Positions 38,991 through 49,918 are shown, counted from the stretch's first letter. The stretch is 64,000 bases of DNA from Porticoccaceae bacterium LTM1 (GCA_030252795.1 CP127080.1:264536-328535), one strand, 5' to 3'. Numbers and translations are program-made. The notes: generated by a model not told the origin, from the letters alone.

Positions 38991-39629
38991 TTATTCGCCT
39001 GCAGCTTCTTCGCCTTCAGCAGCTTCAGTTTCTTCTTCAGAAGCGCCTTTTGGCTTGTTGATGCTGGCAACCGGCAGGTCGTGTTCTGCGCCGTGTGACA
39101 GGGCAACAGACTCAACGCCTTTCGGCAGTTTCAGGTCGGAGATGTGAACGATCTGGCCCACTTCCACTTTAGCCAGATCTACCTCGATGAACTCAGGCAG
39201 GTCTTTGGCCAGACAGGAAACTTCCAGCTCGGTCATGGCGTGGGCAGCGATACCACCTTGCTGCTTGATGCCAACAGAAGACTCTTCGTTGATGAAGTGC
39301 AGAGGCACTTTAACAACCAGCTTCTTGGTTTTGCTAACGCGCAGGAAGTCAGCGTGGATCAGCTGAGCTTTGGCCGGGTGACGCTGAACATCTTTCAGGA
39401 TAACGTCTTGAGTTTTACCTTCAACGTCCAGAGTAACAACGTGAGAGTAGAACGCTTCGTTTTCCAAAGCTTTTGCCAGGTCTTTGTGCGGAATGCTGAT
39501 CATCTCGGCTTTTTTGTTGCCACCGTAGATGATGCCCGGGATTTCGCCAGCCAGACGGCGTTGGCGGCGGCTCGCACCTTTCCCAACATCCTGACGGGCT
39601 TTAACGCTTAGAGTAAAGTCTTCAGACAT
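38991..39629 (-). CDS. rplY: 50S ribosomal protein L25/general stress protein Ctc
   Basis: 212 aa long form: an N-terminal 5S-rRNA-binding L25 domain (about 5-95, GKGASRRQRRLAGEIPGIIY) and a C-terminal TL5 domain (HISDLKLPKGVESVAL), then an acidic Glu/Ala-rich tail. E. coli has only the short form. It lies downstream of prs on the same strand. Confidence 0.97.
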   Translation of the reverse strand: MSEDFTLSVKARQDVGKGASRRQRRLAGEIPGIIYGGNKKAEMISIPHKDLAKALENEAFYSHVVTLDVEGKTQDVILKDVQRHPAKAQLIHADFLRVSKTKKLVVKVPLHFINEESSVGIKQQGGIAAHAMTELEVSCLAKDLPEFIEVDLAKVEVGQIVHISDLKLPKGVESVALSHGAEHDLPVASINKPKGASEEETEAAEGEEAAGE

Positions 39630-39744
39630 GGTCTGATTCTCCTAAAGTAACTCACTGCTCTCTGCGACCGATTGCTGTGAGGATTTTAAAATGCCTGCAC
39701 ACCTCTATTAAGACGGGCAGGCGGTTAAATCAGTGCGCTCTCGA

Positions 39745-40686
39745 TTACTCGAACATCGCACTGATGGATTCTTCATTGTTGATGCGGCGAATAGTCTCAG
39801 CCAGCATCGGTGCCAGTGACAACTGGCGAATCTTTTCAACGTCCTGAGCGTCTTTGCTCAGCGGAATACTGTTGGTAACCACCAGCTCATCCATTTGGGA
39901 GTTGGTGATATTTTCCAGCGCTTTGCCTGACAGTACCGGGTGGGTACAGTAGGCAACCACTTTGGTGGCACCGTATTTTTTCAGTGCGTTGGCAGCGCCA
40001 CACAGAGTGCCGGCGGTATCTACCATGTCGTCTACCAGCAGGCAGGTTTTGCCTTCCACTTCACCGATCAGGTGCATCACTTCAGCCACGTTGGCTTTCG
40101 GGCGACGCTTGTCGATGATGGCCAGGTCACAGCCGAGCAGCTTGGCAGTTGCACGGGCGCGAACTACACCGCCGATGTCCGGTGAAACCACAATCAGGTC
40201 TTCGTAGCGTTGGCGTCGAATGTCGTCCAGCAGTACCGGGGTGCCAAACACGTTGTCCACGGTGCAGTTAAAGAAGCCCTGAATCTGCTCAGCGTGCAGA
40301 TCTACTGTTACTACGCGCTCAACACCTACGTTGGCGATCATATCGGCTACCACTTTGGCGCTGATTGGCACTCGCACGGAGCGCACGCGGCGATCCTGAC
40401 GGGCGTAACCAAAGTAAGGTATAACCGCGGTGATGCGGCTGGCGGAAGCGCGACGCAGGGCGTCGGCCATCAATACCAGCTCCATCAGATTCTGGTTGGT
40501 CGGATTGCAGGTCGACTGAACGATAAATACTTCTTTTCCGCGAACGTTCTCACAGATCTCAATGTAGATCTCGCCGTCAGAAAATTGGGATACAGTCGCA
40601 TTGCCGACAGGAACGCCGAGAATGGAGGCGACTTCAGCCGTCAGCTCCGGATTGGCGTTCCCAGAGAAAACCATCAAGTTGGCCAC
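39745..40686 (-). CDS. prs: Ribose-phosphate pyrophosphokinase
   Basis: 313 aa enzyme making PRPP from ribose 5-phosphate and [23 protein letters not shown] gives the ATP flexible loop, [19 protein letters not shown] the PRPP site, and the C-terminus [11 protein letters not shown] is typical. It follows tRNA-Gln and precedes rplY. It feeds the purine pathway whose purE and purK lie elsewhere in the window. Confidence 0.97.
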   Translation of the reverse strand: MANLMVFSGNANPELTAEVASILGVPVGNATVSQFSDGEIYIEICENVRGKEVFIVQSTCNPTNQNLMELVLMADALRRASASRITAVIPYFGYARQDRRVRSVRVPISAKVVADMIANVGVERVVTVDLHAEQIQGFFNCTVDNVFGTPVLLDDIRRQRYEDLIVVSPDIGGVVRARATAKLLGCDLAIIDKRRPKANVAEVMHLIGEVEGKTCLLVDDMVDTAGTLCGAANALKKYGATKVVAYCTHPVLSGKALENITNSQMDELVVTNSIPLSKDAQDVEKIRQLSLAPMLAETIRRINNEESISAMFE

Positions 40687-40790
40687 AATAGAATCCTTGA
40701 TAGGTAAAGTCTCAGGTTAGGAATCATTCAAAATATTGTGCTTTCGTCGAAGCGTAAAGTCACACGTGTTGATTCCAGTGGGAAAAAATA

Positions 40791-40866
40791 TGGCAGGGGT
40801 AGGAGGACTCGAACCTCCGAATGACGGGATCAAAACCCGTTGCCTTAGCCACTTGGCGATACCCCT
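40791..40866 (-). tRNA. tRNA-Gln (TTG)
   Basis: 76-nt cloverleaf with encoded CCA on the minus strand. Acceptor AGGGGTA pairs with TACCCCT, the anticodon stem ACGGG/CCCGT encloses TTTTGAT (anticodon TTG), and the T arm is GGAGGTTCGAGTCCTCC. It sits between ispE and prs, the position I associate with Pseudomonas relatives. Confidence 0.94.
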
Positions 40867-40895
40867 GCAGATGGCAAACACTGCCGGTTGAAACC

Positions 40896-41738
40896 TTATT
40901 TGTACAGTGGTGACCGATTGACACCTCTGGCTACAAATCCTTGCAAGTTTTCAGGTCGTTCAGTAAAAGCCGCTTCAGCAGCCTCTCTGGATTCAAACCT
41001 GGCAAACACGCAAGCGCCGGTTCCAGTCATTCGAGCTTGCGAATCGTAGTTTTGCAGCCATTCCCGCGCGGCTTTCACCTCTGGGTGGAGCATTTCAACT
41101 ACGTTCTGGCAATCATTTCGCCAGTGCGGCTCGAAAGAGGCGCGTATTTTCGTGATTGGGGTGTCCCTTGTCAATGCCTGATGTGAAAAAATTTCACCTG
41201 TATTTACATGGCAATCCGGAACTGCCACCAGAAACCACTGTTCAGGCATATCAAGGGGGGTGAGTTGCTCTCCAATGCCCTCGCCCCAAGCGGTGTGGCC
41301 GCGTACAAAGACAGGTACATCGGCACCAAGCTGTTGGCCGAGTAGAGCCAGTTGCTCAATGTCCAGGCCAAGAGACCAAATTTGGTTGAGGCCAACCAAA
41401 GCTGTAGCAGCATCTGAGCTGCCGCCACCAAGCCCGCCTCCCATGGGCAGTCGCTTGGTTAGCAGGATGTCTGCACCACCACAGCTATTTGTCGCTTCGC
41501 GCAACAGCATTGCGGCGCGATAGATCAGGTTGTCTTGAGTTGGAACCCCCTCTATCCGCGGCGAAAGGGTAATTCGATCGTCTTCGCGAGCACTCAAAGC
41601 CAGCTCATCACCATGATCAAGTAATTGAAACAGGGTCTGCAGGTTGTGGTAACCATCGGGTCGTCGCCCTGTGATGTGCAGAAACAGGTTTAGCTTGGCG
41701 GGGGCGGGCAGTCGCAGGGACACGGCAGGGGATTCCAA
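40896..41738 (-). CDS. ispE: 4-diphosphocytidyl-2-C-methyl-D-erythritol kinase
   Basis: 280 aa GHMP kinase of the MEP isoprenoid pathway. [20 protein letters not shown] opens the protein, and the ATP-binding motif [14 protein letters not shown] is clear. The start is a TTG at 41738; a GTG at 41723 is also possible and has a GGAA 8 nt upstream. It follows lolB by 20 nt. Confidence 0.95.
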   Translation of the reverse strand: MESPAVSLRLPAPAKLNLFLHITGRRPDGYHNLQTLFQLLDHGDELALSAREDDRITLSPRIEGVPTQDNLIYRAAMLLREATNSCGGADILLTKRLPMGGGLGGGSSDAATALVGLNQIWSLGLDIEQLALLGQQLGADVPVFVRGHTAWGEGIGEQLTPLDMPEQWFLVAVPDCHVNTGEIFSHQALTRDTPITKIRASFEPHWRNDCQNVVEMLHPEVKAAREWLQNYDSQARMTGTGACVFARFESREAAEAAFTERPENLQGFVARGVNRSPLYK

Positions 41739-41757
41739 TGAGTTAGTTGGCGCTAGG

Positions 41758-42381
41758 CTATTGTGAAAAATCTTCGTTGGCGCTCACAAACGCCGACTGC
41801 CAATCGGTAATCGAAAGTGTGAACTTGAGGTCTCCCCGCTGTCCCTTTATCAGGCCAGGCAGCCACCACTGGCCGTGAGTCTGGTAGCGTTGGAAGCTCA
41901 GCTCCCAGTCGTTCTGCAATAATGAGCTGAGTGTGCCGTTCTCGTGATGGGCCCTGAAAAGCACCTTCATGTTCGGGTCGGGCAAACCACGCACCCAGTA
42001 CATCAGGGAATCGAGGGATATCGGCATTCCGAGTAGTTGCTCTGTCAGTTGTTCGCTGTTAGTCGCCTGGTAGTATTCATCCCCTTTCATCAGGCTAACC
42101 TGTTGAGAATCACCTTCAATTTTGGCGGCACCAACTCCAAGGAATCCGCTCAGTCGAATCTGGAACTGTTTTTCCTGTTGCTGCCAGTTGATGGCAAGGC
42201 CCGGAGGGGAGTTTTTCGGAAGTCGTATGCCCAGCTTGCCTTGCAGTTGCCAATGGTTAAGTCTGCTTTGTTGATCGACAAAGCTTGGCCAGCTTTCAAT
42301 GTCTGCTGGCTGATTGGTGATTGGCGTGTGGCTACAGGCTGTCAGCGCCAGCAGCAGCGATAAAGAGAGGAGTCGTTTCAT
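41758..42381 (-). CDS. lolB: Outer-membrane lipoprotein receptor LolB
   Basis: 207 aa. Signal peptide with lipobox ALTAC (Cys16). It receives lipoproteins from LolA and places them in the outer membrane. Family blocks [12 protein letters not shown] and [12 protein letters not shown] are visible. It lies between a TPR lipoprotein gene and ispE, in the usual order. Confidence 0.92.
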   Translation of the reverse strand: MKRLLSLSLLLALTACSHTPITNQPADIESWPSFVDQQSRLNHWQLQGKLGIRLPKNSPPGLAINWQQQEKQFQIRLSGFLGVGAAKIEGDSQQVSLMKGDEYYQATNSEQLTEQLLGMPISLDSLMYWVRGLPDPNMKVLFRAHHENGTLSSLLQNDWELSFQRYQTHGQWWLPGLIKGQRGDLKFTLSITDWQSAFVSANEDFSQ

Positions 42382-42388
42382 GAAGCCA

Positions 42389-44167
42389 TTATTTCACAGT
42401 TGTGGTTGGCTGTGGCGCCTGTAATTGCTCAGGAACTTCCAAACGCTCCATGGTGCTGATGATAATGTCGGAATCAGGGTTGTCTTTCAGGCTTTGTTGC
42501 CAGACTGAGGCGGCTTCCTCTCTGCGATTAAGTGCCCAAAGTACTTCGCCGAGATGGGCGGCCACTTCCGGGTCGGGAAATTTTTCAAATGCTTTTTGCA
42601 GATAGGGCAGTGCTTGATTGTGCTTACCCATCTTGAAAAGTACCCAGCCCAGACTGTCCAGGGTTGCCGGATCGTCAGGCTTTAACTCCAGTGCCCTTGA
42701 AATCAGTTGGTGGGCCTCTTCATAGCGGTTGGTGTTTATGGTCAGGGAGTACCCCAGTGCATTCAGGGCGGTTGGGTTGTCCGGTGTGTTTTTCAAGATG
42801 GTACGCAGATCCTGCTCGGCCGCTGCCATGTTTCCAGTGCGCTCACTGAGCAGTGAGCGGGCATATAAAAGCGGCTCGGCATTTGGGAATTGCACCAATG
42901 CCTGACTCAGTACTGTAAACGCATTTTGCGGTTGGCCGTTATTCTCAAGCATTTCCGCTTCAACCTGGAACAGGTAGCCACTTTCTCGTGGGTTCTCATT
43001 TCTCAGTTCGCCAAGGTAAATCCGCGCTTCTTCCATGCGGTTTTCCAGGGCGAGCAGGCGAGACAGACGGCTCGCGGAGGTGATCAGGTATTGGCCAGAG
43101 CGCACATTGCGATAATGCAAAATGGCCTGTTCGGTGTCGCCCTGACGTTCATTGAGTTTCGCCAGTTGAAAGTGGGCCGGGGTTGCCAGTTGCGGACTCT
43201 CCAACACTCTTCGTAGCAAGATTTCCCCATCCTGTTCCAGGCCCATTTGCAGGCTGATCAGGGCCAGGGAGTAGACAAGTTGATGATCGTCGGGAAACAG
43301 GGTGACCAGTTTGGACAATTGCTGGCGTGAGCGATTAATGTCCTTGTCGGTCCACAACTTTGCAGAGTGAAGCAGAAGGAGCTTGCTGTTTGGTAGCAAT
43401 TCCAGTGACTTCTCGAGTGATGCCAGGGCTGCATCAGTGCCTTGTTGTTTTTCGATAATCTGGCAGCTGAGCAGTCGCGCGGACTCATTGAGTGGTTCGA
43501 GCTCAATCAATCTGTTGGTTGTTTGTTGTGCAGGGTCGTATTCACCCTGCTGATTCAGCAAGGTTGCATAGGTGAGCAGTACGTCCGGGTGCTCCCGCCA
43601 CTCCTCATTAATTGTGCTGTACTGGTCCAGCAGTAGTTGACGTTGCTCGTTGTTGGCGAGTGCGGCGTAGCCAGCGATAGTGCGCAAAGTGTCTGTCTCG
43701 CCATGTTCCAACATATATATGGCGTGTGGCAGCGCTGCAGGCAGTTGGTGAAACTCGGTGAGGTAGTGGGCCGCAAGCCGTCGTGCCTCGAGATCTTCTG
43801 GATCTAGCTCTACCCAGAGTTGAGATAGCTTAAGAGCGTTAGCATTGGCATTCAGATAAGATGATATGCGCGTAGCGCGAGCAACAACATTCAGGTCGCG
43901 TGTATGGAATGCCTGCTTGGTGTATTTTTCCAGTGCTACTGAGAATTCATTGCGGCTGCCAGCCACTTCCGCTACCAACAGGTCAAACAGGGTTTCTGCC
44001 TCAAACGGTCGAGTCGGGTACTCGACGGGCTTGTCAGTTGTTTGCTGAATCGACTTAGACGAGTCTTCTTTATCGGTATTTGCAATCGGGGAAGTGGGAA
44101 CACTGCTACAGCCGCCCAGAGTGATTCCCAGCAGCAGGGCGGAAAAGTGCAGGTGTTTTATACTCAT
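42389..44167 (-). CDS. TPR-repeat lipoprotein
   Basis: 592 aa from the ATG at 44167; the open frame extends upstream but the signal peptide begins here. Lipobox LGGC with Cys20. At least ten tetratricopeptide units follow, clearest at the C-terminus (NALGYSLTINTNRYEEAHQL; LDSLGWVLFKMGKHNQALPY). Likely an outer-membrane assembly scaffold; such a gene is common between hemA (divergent) and lolB. Partner proteins are not known. Confidence 0.88.
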   Translation of the reverse strand: MSIKHLHFSALLLGITLGGCSSVPTSPIANTDKEDSSKSIQQTTDKPVEYPTRPFEAETLFDLLVAEVAGSRNEFSVALEKYTKQAFHTRDLNVVARATRISSYLNANANALKLSQLWVELDPEDLEARRLAAHYLTEFHQLPAALPHAIYMLEHGETDTLRTIAGYAALANNEQRQLLLDQYSTINEEWREHPDVLLTYATLLNQQGEYDPAQQTTNRLIELEPLNESARLLSCQIIEKQQGTDAALASLEKSLELLPNSKLLLLHSAKLWTDKDINRSRQQLSKLVTLFPDDHQLVYSLALISLQMGLEQDGEILLRRVLESPQLATPAHFQLAKLNERQGDTEQAILHYRNVRSGQYLITSASRLSRLLALENRMEEARIYLGELRNENPRESGYLFQVEAEMLENNGQPQNAFTVLSQALVQFPNAEPLLYARSLLSERTGNMAAAEQDLRTILKNTPDNPTALNALGYSLTINTNRYEEAHQLISRALELKPDDPATLDSLGWVLFKMGKHNQALPYLQKAFEKFPDPEVAAHLGEVLWALNRREEAASVWQQSLKDNPDSDIIISTMERLEVPEQLQAPQPTTTVK

Positions 44168-44337
44168 CGTATGGCGGCCTCGATGGGAAATGGCAGTTTT
44201 AATGTCATTGTAGCAGTGCAGTTCACCCTCTATGACGCCCATTTGCGGCTTTTGTTTCGGATAAGTAACCCTGCCCCTTGTGTTACTACCCCTCAATCAC
44301 CGAAAATTGCACGCTTTGTTGTAATTTAACCATCAAT

Positions 44338-45624
44338 ATGAATTTCCTGGCTTTGGGTATCAATCATCGCACCGCCTCACTGGATGTCCGTGAGAAGGTG
44401 GCGTTCGCCCCGGAAAAAATGATTGATGCCCTGCAGCAGGCACGCGATACAGTGGGTTTGGACGAAGTAGTAATACTGTCCACATGTAATCGCACCGAGG
44501 TTTATTGCTCCGGTGATGCTGAAGCGCAGGCTTTGCTGAGCTGGTTCCGCCAGTACCATGCGTTGAGCAATGAGCAATTGGCTGACTGCCACTACCTTTA
44601 CCGCGAAGCCGATGTTACTCGTCACATGATGCGGGTGGCCTGTGGTCTCGACTCCATGGTGCTGGGCGAGCCGCAAATTCTCGGCCAGGTAAAATCTGCA
44701 TATGCCGTGGCAAGAGAGGCAGGTACCATTGCCGGGCAATTAGGGCAGGCATTTGAGCAGGCTTTTTCGGTGGCAAAGAAAGTGCGTACCGAAACCGCTA
44801 TTGGTGAAAATCCGGTATCGGTTGCCTATGCCGCTGTAAGCCTGGGTCAACAGATTTTTTCCGACCTCAGTCAAGAACACGCACTGTTGATTGGTGCCGG
44901 TGAAACAGTCGAACTGGTGGCGCGCCACCTGAAAGAAAAAGGCATCGGTGGTATTACCGTTGCCAACCGTACTCTCAGTCGCGCCCAAGAGTTGGCGGAA
45001 AAGTTCGGCGCTGAAGCGATATTACTCTCTGATATCCCTGAATGCCTGCATCGCGCTGATATTGTGATCTCCTCTACAGCCAGCCAGTTGCCAATACTCG
45101 GTAAAGGGGCTGTGGAAACTGCCCTGAAAGCTCGCAAACACCGCCCGATGTTTATGGTGGATATCGCAGTGCCTCGGGATATTGAGTCGCAAGTAGGGCA
45201 GCTGGATGATGTCTATTTATATACTGTCGATGACCTGAAAGAGGTAATCGACGAAAATATGCGTTCGCGAGAAAACGCTGCCCGCAAAGCGGAACAGATT
45301 ATCGAGCAGGGTGTTGCCCTGTGGCGCAGGCAGATTCGAGCGCTTGGTGCTGTCGATACAATTCGCGCAGTGCGCGACAATGCAGCCGAATTGCGCGATG
45401 CTGAATTGGAAAAAGCGCTGCGGGCATTGCAGCGTGGCGATGAGGCCGAACAGGTTTTGCGATCCTTTGCCCGCAATCTCACGAATAAGTTTCTCCACGA
45501 ACCCACCACTCGCTTGAAGCAAGCCAGTGAAGAGGGGTTGCAGGAGCGCATTGAGTGGGCGAATCATCTTTTTGGTCTGCACCAATCTGCCGAAGATACC
45601 GACCCTAAAAAAGAAGAGCCTTAG
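44338..45624 (+). CDS. hemA: Glutamyl-tRNA reductase
   Basis: 428 aa first enzyme of C5 tetrapyrrole synthesis, reducing Glu-tRNA to glutamate semialdehyde. The start [20 protein letters not shown] is canonical and the catalytic Cys50 lies in [10 protein letters not shown]. The NADPH site is [14 protein letters not shown]. The start at 44338 has no good ribosome site. Divergent from the TPR gene, with promoters in the 170-bp gap. It normally precedes prfA closely; here a 265-bp element intervenes. Confidence 0.96.
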   Translation: MNFLALGINHRTASLDVREKVAFAPEKMIDALQQARDTVGLDEVVILSTCNRTEVYCSGDAEAQALLSWFRQYHALSNEQLADCHYLYREADVTRHMMRVACGLDSMVLGEPQILGQVKSAYAVAREAGTIAGQLGQAFEQAFSVAKKVRTETAIGENPVSVAYAAVSLGQQIFSDLSQEHALLIGAGETVELVARHLKEKGIGGITVANRTLSRAQELAEKFGAEAILLSDIPECLHRADIVISSTASQLPILGKGAVETALKARKHRPMFMVDIAVPRDIESQVGQLDDVYLYTVDDLKEVIDENMRSRENAARKAEQIIEQGVALWRRQIRALGAVDTIRAVRDNAAELRDAELEKALRALQRGDEAEQVLRSFARNLTNKFLHEPTTRLKQASEEGLQERIEWANHLFGLHQSAEDTDPKKEEP

Positions 45625-45713
45625 CGACTCTCTTTTCTGTTTGCAGCCTCTCTTGGAGGGGCGAGCCTATCCTTCACTGTGTAAATATTTTTTAAACAGA
45701 ATATAAAGCCACT

Positions 45714-45980
45714 AGAGCCTGCTAACACTAATTGAATGTTTACTGTTGTGGCTAAAAAAGCCCCAGTCAAGGCATGAGGAGAGTAGTTTGGTTGCTCCAA
45801 ATAAACGACGAATAACGCAGAATGGGGCTTTTTTAGCCACAACCCGAAGGGCTGAGGCCATTTTCCCGTCCAGCTGCGTTATCAGTCGTTCATGTAGAAT
45901 GACTACACATTACTCCATCTGCCTTGCTGGCCGAAAAAATGGCCCTCAGCAGAAAATATTCAATTAGTGTTAACAGGCCC
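45714..45980. mobile_element. MITE-like non-coding element between hemA and prfA
   Basis: Terminal inverted repeats of 21 bp (45717-45737 and 45958-45978) match at 20 positions; the left reads GCCTGCTAACACTAATTGAA. Inside is a perfect 21-bp inverted pair (45745-45765 and 45823-45843) and a further imperfect GGCCATTTT/AAAATGGCC pair. No credible gene lies within. A related 40-bp derivative occurs at 59267-59306. It ends 15-17 bp before the prfA start, so it has separated prfA from hemA. No clear target-site duplication is seen. Confidence 0.7.
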
Positions 45981-45994
45981 CAAGAGAAATTCTC

Positions 45995-47080
45995 ATGAAA
46001 CAAAGTATTTTGGACAAACTGGAACACCTGCTGGATCGCTATGAGGAAGTAGGGGTGTCGCTGGGTGATCCGGATGTGATTGGCGACCAGAAAAAATTCC
46101 AGGCCATGTCCCGCGAGTACGCCGAGCTGGAGCCGGTGGTGCAAACCTACCAGCAGTATCAGCAGGTACTTGCCAATATTGATGAAGCTAAAACCATGCT
46201 CAAAGACAGCGACCCCGATATGCGAGAAATGGCGCAGGAGGAGCTGAAAGAGGGTGAAGCAGCATTGGAGCCACTGGAAGCCGAATTGCAAAAACTGCTG
46301 TTACCGAAAGATCCCAACGACGCTAAAAACGTGTTTTTGGAAATTCGTGCCGGTACGGGCGGTGACGAAGCAGCCATTTTTTCCGGGGATCTGTTCCGCA
46401 TGTACACCAAATACGCGGAGACTCAAGGGTGGAAAGTAGAAGTAATCAGCGCCCGCGATGGTGAGCATGGTGGCTATAAAGAAATTATCAGCCGGGTAGT
46501 GGGTTCAGGTGCCTATTCCAAATTGAAATTTGAATCGGGTGCACACCGCGTGCAGCGAGTGCCGGAGACAGAATCCCAGGGCCGCATTCACACCTCCGCC
46601 TGTACAGTGGCTATTTTGGCAGAAGCGGATGAGGTGGGAGCGATTGAGATCAATCCGGCGGATTTGCGTATCGATACCTTCCGTTCCTCCGGTGCTGGCG
46701 GCCAGCACGTTAACACCACCGATTCGGCGATTCGCATCACCCACATTCCAACCGGCGTGGTGGTGGAGTGTCAGGACGAACGTTCCCAGCACAAAAACAA
46801 GGCTAAAGCGATGGCTCACCTGCAGTCGAAATTACAGCAGGCCCAGGAGGATGCTGTGGCCAAGGAGCAGTCCGATACCCGTCGCTCCCTGGTGGGCAGC
46901 GGTGACCGTTCAGAGCGAATTCGCACCTACAATTATCCGCAAGGGCGGGTGACTGATCACCGCATCAACCTCACCTTATACAAGCTTGAAGAGATTATGC
47001 AGGGCAAGCTGGAAGAGGTGGTTCAGCCGTTGATTACCGAATACCAGGCGGATCAGCTGGCTGCGCTTTCTGAAGGGTAA
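45995..47080 (+). CDS. prfA: Peptide chain release factor 1
   Basis: 361 aa factor ending translation at UAA and UAG. The catalytic GGQ is at 235-237 ([10 protein letters not shown]), and the codon-reading tripeptide stands as PET at 190-192 in [15 protein letters not shown]. Its ribosome site is poor (AAGAGAAA) because the MITE-like element ends just upstream. It is followed by a methyltransferase and prmC, which methylates the GGQ glutamine. Confidence 0.97.
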   Translation: MKQSILDKLEHLLDRYEEVGVSLGDPDVIGDQKKFQAMSREYAELEPVVQTYQQYQQVLANIDEAKTMLKDSDPDMREMAQEELKEGEAALEPLEAELQKLLLPKDPNDAKNVFLEIRAGTGGDEAAIFSGDLFRMYTKYAETQGWKVEVISARDGEHGGYKEIISRVVGSGAYSKLKFESGAHRVQRVPETESQGRIHTSACTVAILAEADEVGAIEINPADLRIDTFRSSGAGGQHVNTTDSAIRITHIPTGVVVECQDERSQHKNKAKAMAHLQSKLQQAQEDAVAKEQSDTRRSLVGSGDRSERIRTYNYPQGRVTDHRINLTLYKLEEIMQGKLEEVVQPLITEYQADQLAALSEG

Positions 47081-47098
47081 AGAAGCTGAAGAGTAATT

Positions 47099-47728
47099 AT
47101 GAAAACTGCCGAGACCACAGAGCAGCGCGCTGAACACTGGAATGACATTTTTAGCCACAAGGCCGATCAGGAGCTGGGGTGGTATGAACAAGATGTTGGT
47201 CAGACGCTGAAATATCTCGACCTCGCCGAGCTGCCCGCAACGGCGCGGATATTTTTGCCCGGTGTCGGTAGGTCGGGAATTGTTTCTGCGCTGTTGCAGC
47301 GCCAGTACCAGTTGATACTTAACGATGTGAGTACCTGTGCGCTTGAGGAACTCAAGCAGCGGTGTACCGCGCCGGATCGGTGCCGGTGGTTGCTGCACGA
47401 TATCAGTGTGCCACTGCAGGCAGAGGTTTCGGCTGATATCTGGATCGACCGGGCAGTGCTCCACTTTTTACTGGGTGAAAAGGAAATCAGTCAGTATTTT
47501 GATAATCTGCGCAGGGTAATCTCTAAAGGTGGCTATGCGTTATTTGCGGAGTTTGCCAGTGATGGCGCAAGCTCCTGTGCTGGCCTTGCTGTACACCGTT
47601 ACTCACTGGAAGAGTTGTCCCGGCGTATGGGCGAGCGCTTTGAGCTGGTGGCTCACGAACATTACCAATTCACAACGCCTGCTGGCGGCACGCGTCCCTA
47701 TATCTACGCATTGTATCGTCACCTTTGA
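47099..47728 (+). CDS. Class I SAM-dependent methyltransferase (TPMT-like)
   Basis: 209 aa. The start EHWNDIFSHKADQELGWYEQ and the degenerate motif I ARIFLPGVGRSG resemble the thiopurine-methyltransferase/tellurite-resistance group. DIWIDRAVLHFL is the motif IV region and GGYALFAEF post-motif. Substrate unknown. It lies between prfA and prmC with small gaps and may be co-transcribed with them. Confidence 0.85.
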   Translation: MKTAETTEQRAEHWNDIFSHKADQELGWYEQDVGQTLKYLDLAELPATARIFLPGVGRSGIVSALLQRQYQLILNDVSTCALEELKQRCTAPDRCRWLLHDISVPLQAEVSADIWIDRAVLHFLLGEKEISQYFDNLRRVISKGGYALFAEFASDGASSCAGLAVHRYSLEELSRRMGERFELVAHEHYQFTTPAGGTRPYIYALYRHL

Positions 47729-47739
47729 GCGGAGCTGCC

Positions 47740-48573
47740 ATGACTGTTGCCGAACATTTGCGCCGAGCTGTTGAGCTGGAAAACATCAGCACTACGCCAA
47801 GGCTGGATATAGAAGTTCTGCTCTGCCATGTATTGGAAAAACCACGTAGTTACCTGTTTGCCTGGCCGGATGAAGTGCTTAGCGAGCAACAGGAGGCTCT
47901 TTTTTCAGCTCTGCTTGATAGGCGCAAGAAAGGTGAGCCGGTAGCGCACCTGACCGGTGTCCGGGAGTTCTGGTCACTGCCGCTTCAGGTAAATTCATCC
48001 ACCTTAATTCCACGTCCGGATACCGAGCTGCTGGTAGAGGCCGCTTTGCAATTGCCGTTGCCAGAGCAGGCACATGTTGTCGACCTCGGTACCGGCACTG
48101 GTGCCATTGCTCTTGCTCTCGCCTCGGAAAAACCGCACTGGAAAATTGTCGCAGCAGATGTTCAGCCTGACGCTGTAGCGTTAGCAGAAAGTAATCGTGC
48201 TGCGCTTGGTTTTAAAAATGTATCGGTAGTGCAGAGCAACTGGTTTGAAGGTCTGGCGGATCAAACTTTTGATTTGATCGTCAGCAACCCTCCTTATATT
48301 GACCCACTCGATCCACATCTTTCGCAAGGCGATGTGCGGTTTGAGCCGCGAACCGCGTTAGTAGCAGAAAATAACGGTTTGGCGGATATAGAGATTATTG
48401 CATCTGGGGCCATGCAGAAATTAAATGCTGGTGGTTGGCTGGTTGTTGAGCATGGCTATGATCAGGGTGAAGCGGTGCGAAAGGTTTTTTCCGGGAGTGG
48501 TTTTACAGAGGTTGCTACTCGGCAGGACTTGTCTGGCAATGATCGAATTAGTTTGGGGCGGGTTGCAGGGTGA
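47740..48573 (+). CDS. prmC: Release-factor glutamine methyltransferase
   Basis: 278 aa from the ATG at 47740 (GGAG 6 nt before). It methylates the GGQ glutamine of RF1 and RF2. SAM motif I is VVDLGTGTGAIALAL and the catalytic NPPY lies in IVSNPPYIDP. The N-terminal helical substrate-binding domain is complete. In operon with prfA. Confidence 0.96.
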   Translation: MTVAEHLRRAVELENISTTPRLDIEVLLCHVLEKPRSYLFAWPDEVLSEQQEALFSALLDRRKKGEPVAHLTGVREFWSLPLQVNSSTLIPRPDTELLVEAALQLPLPEQAHVVDLGTGTGAIALALASEKPHWKIVAADVQPDAVALAESNRAALGFKNVSVVQSNWFEGLADQTFDLIVSNPPYIDPLDPHLSQGDVRFEPRTALVAENNGLADIEIIASGAMQKLNAGGWLVVEHGYDQGEAVRKVFSGSGFTEVATRQDLSGNDRISLGRVAG

Positions 48574-48576
48574 AGT

Positions 48577-48661
48577 CACTGGATTGCTTCGTCGCCTTTG
48601 GCTCCTCGCAATGACGGTCCGAGTTACTTCGTCATTGCGAGCGTAGCGTGGCAATCCAGTG
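48577..48661. repeat. Inverted repeat after prmC (CACTGGATTGC ... GCAATCCAGTG)
   Basis: Arms 48577-48616 and 48630-48661 pair with interruptions; both inner ends read CGTCATTGCGAG-type sequence. It starts 4 nt after the prmC stop in a convergent gap. It looks like a dispersed REP-like palindrome of a second family. Confidence 0.65.
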
Positions 48662-48682
48662 GCTCTTGATTTACACGTGAAA

Positions 48683-48707
48683 GAGCGGCCAGAAAGCCGC
48701 TCATTTT
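48683..48707. terminator. Bidirectional terminator between prmC and trhO
   Basis: GAGCGGC/GCCGCTC stem with a 6-nt loop, followed by ATTTT on the plus strand and CTTTC on the minus strand, between convergent genes. Confidence 0.6.
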
Positions 48708-48718
48708 AAAGAATAAAA

Positions 48719-49741
48719 TTATTGCTGCGCAGCTGATCGGTCTACTTCACGCTGACGCTCTTTTTCTAAACGTTTGGCGAGCTTGCGCTCTTCAATAATT
48801 TTAGCCGCTTCGCCCCCAACGTGAATTTCATTACGCTGTTTGGCGAGTTGAATCTGCTTTTCACGCTCTTTGTATCGGGCTTTGTCTTCTGCGGAAGTTT
48901 TGTCAAAGCAGTGCGGACAACTGACACCGTGTTCAAACTTCTCGCTCTGCTGATCTTCTTTGGTGATTGGCATCCGGCAGGCATTGCACTGGTCGTATTC
49001 ACCGCGCTCAAGGTCGTGGTTAACAGTAACGCGATCATCAAATACGAAGCATTCGCCTTTCCACATTGTTTCTTCAGAAGGGACATCTTCCAAGTACTTT
49101 AAGATGCCGCCCTGAAGGTGATATACCTCGTCAAAACCCTGTTCTTTCAAGTACGCCGTGGATTTCTCGCAGCGAATACCACCGGTGCAGAACATCGCCA
49201 CTTTTTTGTGCTTGGCAGGATCGAGGTTGCTCTTCACATACTCCGGAAATTCACGGAAAGTGGTGGTGTTCGGGTTTACGGCATTCTCAAAAGTACCCAC
49301 CTGAAACTCATAGTCGTTGCGGGTATCAACCAGTATCACATCCGGATCACTGATCAGTGCGTTCCAGTCCTGTGGTTTCACATAGGTACCAACCACCCGT
49401 TTCGGGTCGATACCCTCGACACCCATGGTGACGATCTCTTTCTTCAGCTTCACCTTAGTGCGCAGGAAAGGTTTAACGTTTGTGTAGGACTCTTTGTAAT
49501 CGATATCGGCCAGCTCCGGCTGTTGGCGTAGCCAATTGAGCAGGGCGTCGATGCCGTCACGGAAACCGGCCACAGTGCCGTTGATACCTTCGCTGGCAAG
49601 CAGCAGCGTGCCGCAAATGCCATTGGCTTCCATAGTGGCCAGGAGAGGTTCGCGGAGTTCTTTGTAGTTGTTCAGAGTAACGAACTTGTACATCGCACAC
49701 ACGACGTACTGGCCAGCAGTGGCCTGGGGTGATGCAGACAT
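48719..49741 (-). CDS. trhO: tRNA uridine 34 hydroxylase, rhodanese-like
   Basis: 340 aa protein of the YceA/TrhO family, which makes the 5-hydroxyuridine of tRNA wobble positions in an oxygen-dependent way. N-terminal acylphosphatase-like part (about 10-105), rhodanese domain with active Cys185 in [11 protein letters not shown], and a Cys-rich C-terminal region ([13 protein letters not shown]). The Lys/Arg tail is longer than the core family. Confidence 0.94.
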   Translation of the reverse strand: MSASPQATAGQYVVCAMYKFVTLNNYKELREPLLATMEANGICGTLLLASEGINGTVAGFRDGIDALLNWLRQQPELADIDYKESYTNVKPFLRTKVKLKKEIVTMGVEGIDPKRVVGTYVKPQDWNALISDPDVILVDTRNDYEFQVGTFENAVNPNTTTFREFPEYVKSNLDPAKHKKVAMFCTGGIRCEKSTAYLKEQGFDEVYHLQGGILKYLEDVPSEETMWKGECFVFDDRVTVNHDLERGEYDQCNACRMPITKEDQQSEKFEHGVSCPHCFDKTSAEDKARYKEREKQIQLAKQRNEIHVGGEAAKIIEERKLAKRLEKERQREVDRSAAQQ

Positions 49742-49918
49742 TCAATATTCCTCGTTGCGGGCCGGAACGTAAATCCGGAGCACTGGGGTTAAAAACGGGT
49801 GCGGATTGTATAGAAAATAGACAGATTTGTCATCGTTTGAATAAGGGAATTTGACCGCATCCAAGTAGCTCTGGCTGTGGTCAGAGCGGGTTCAACAGGC
49901 CCTAAGCACAGCTTTGCT

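Noticed and set aside
45621..45967. Two frames on opposite strands that both begin MWLKKP
   Set aside because: The shared start arises from the perfect 21-bp palindrome inside the MITE-like element; neither has a ribosome site.
45958..45980. Possible integron attC site at the GTTAACA end
   Set aside because: The core does not fit the GTTRRRY consensus, and no integrase or cassette pattern is present.
49888..49900. AACAGGCCC resembling the MITE terminus
   Set aside because: Only nine bases match and no partner arm is nearby.
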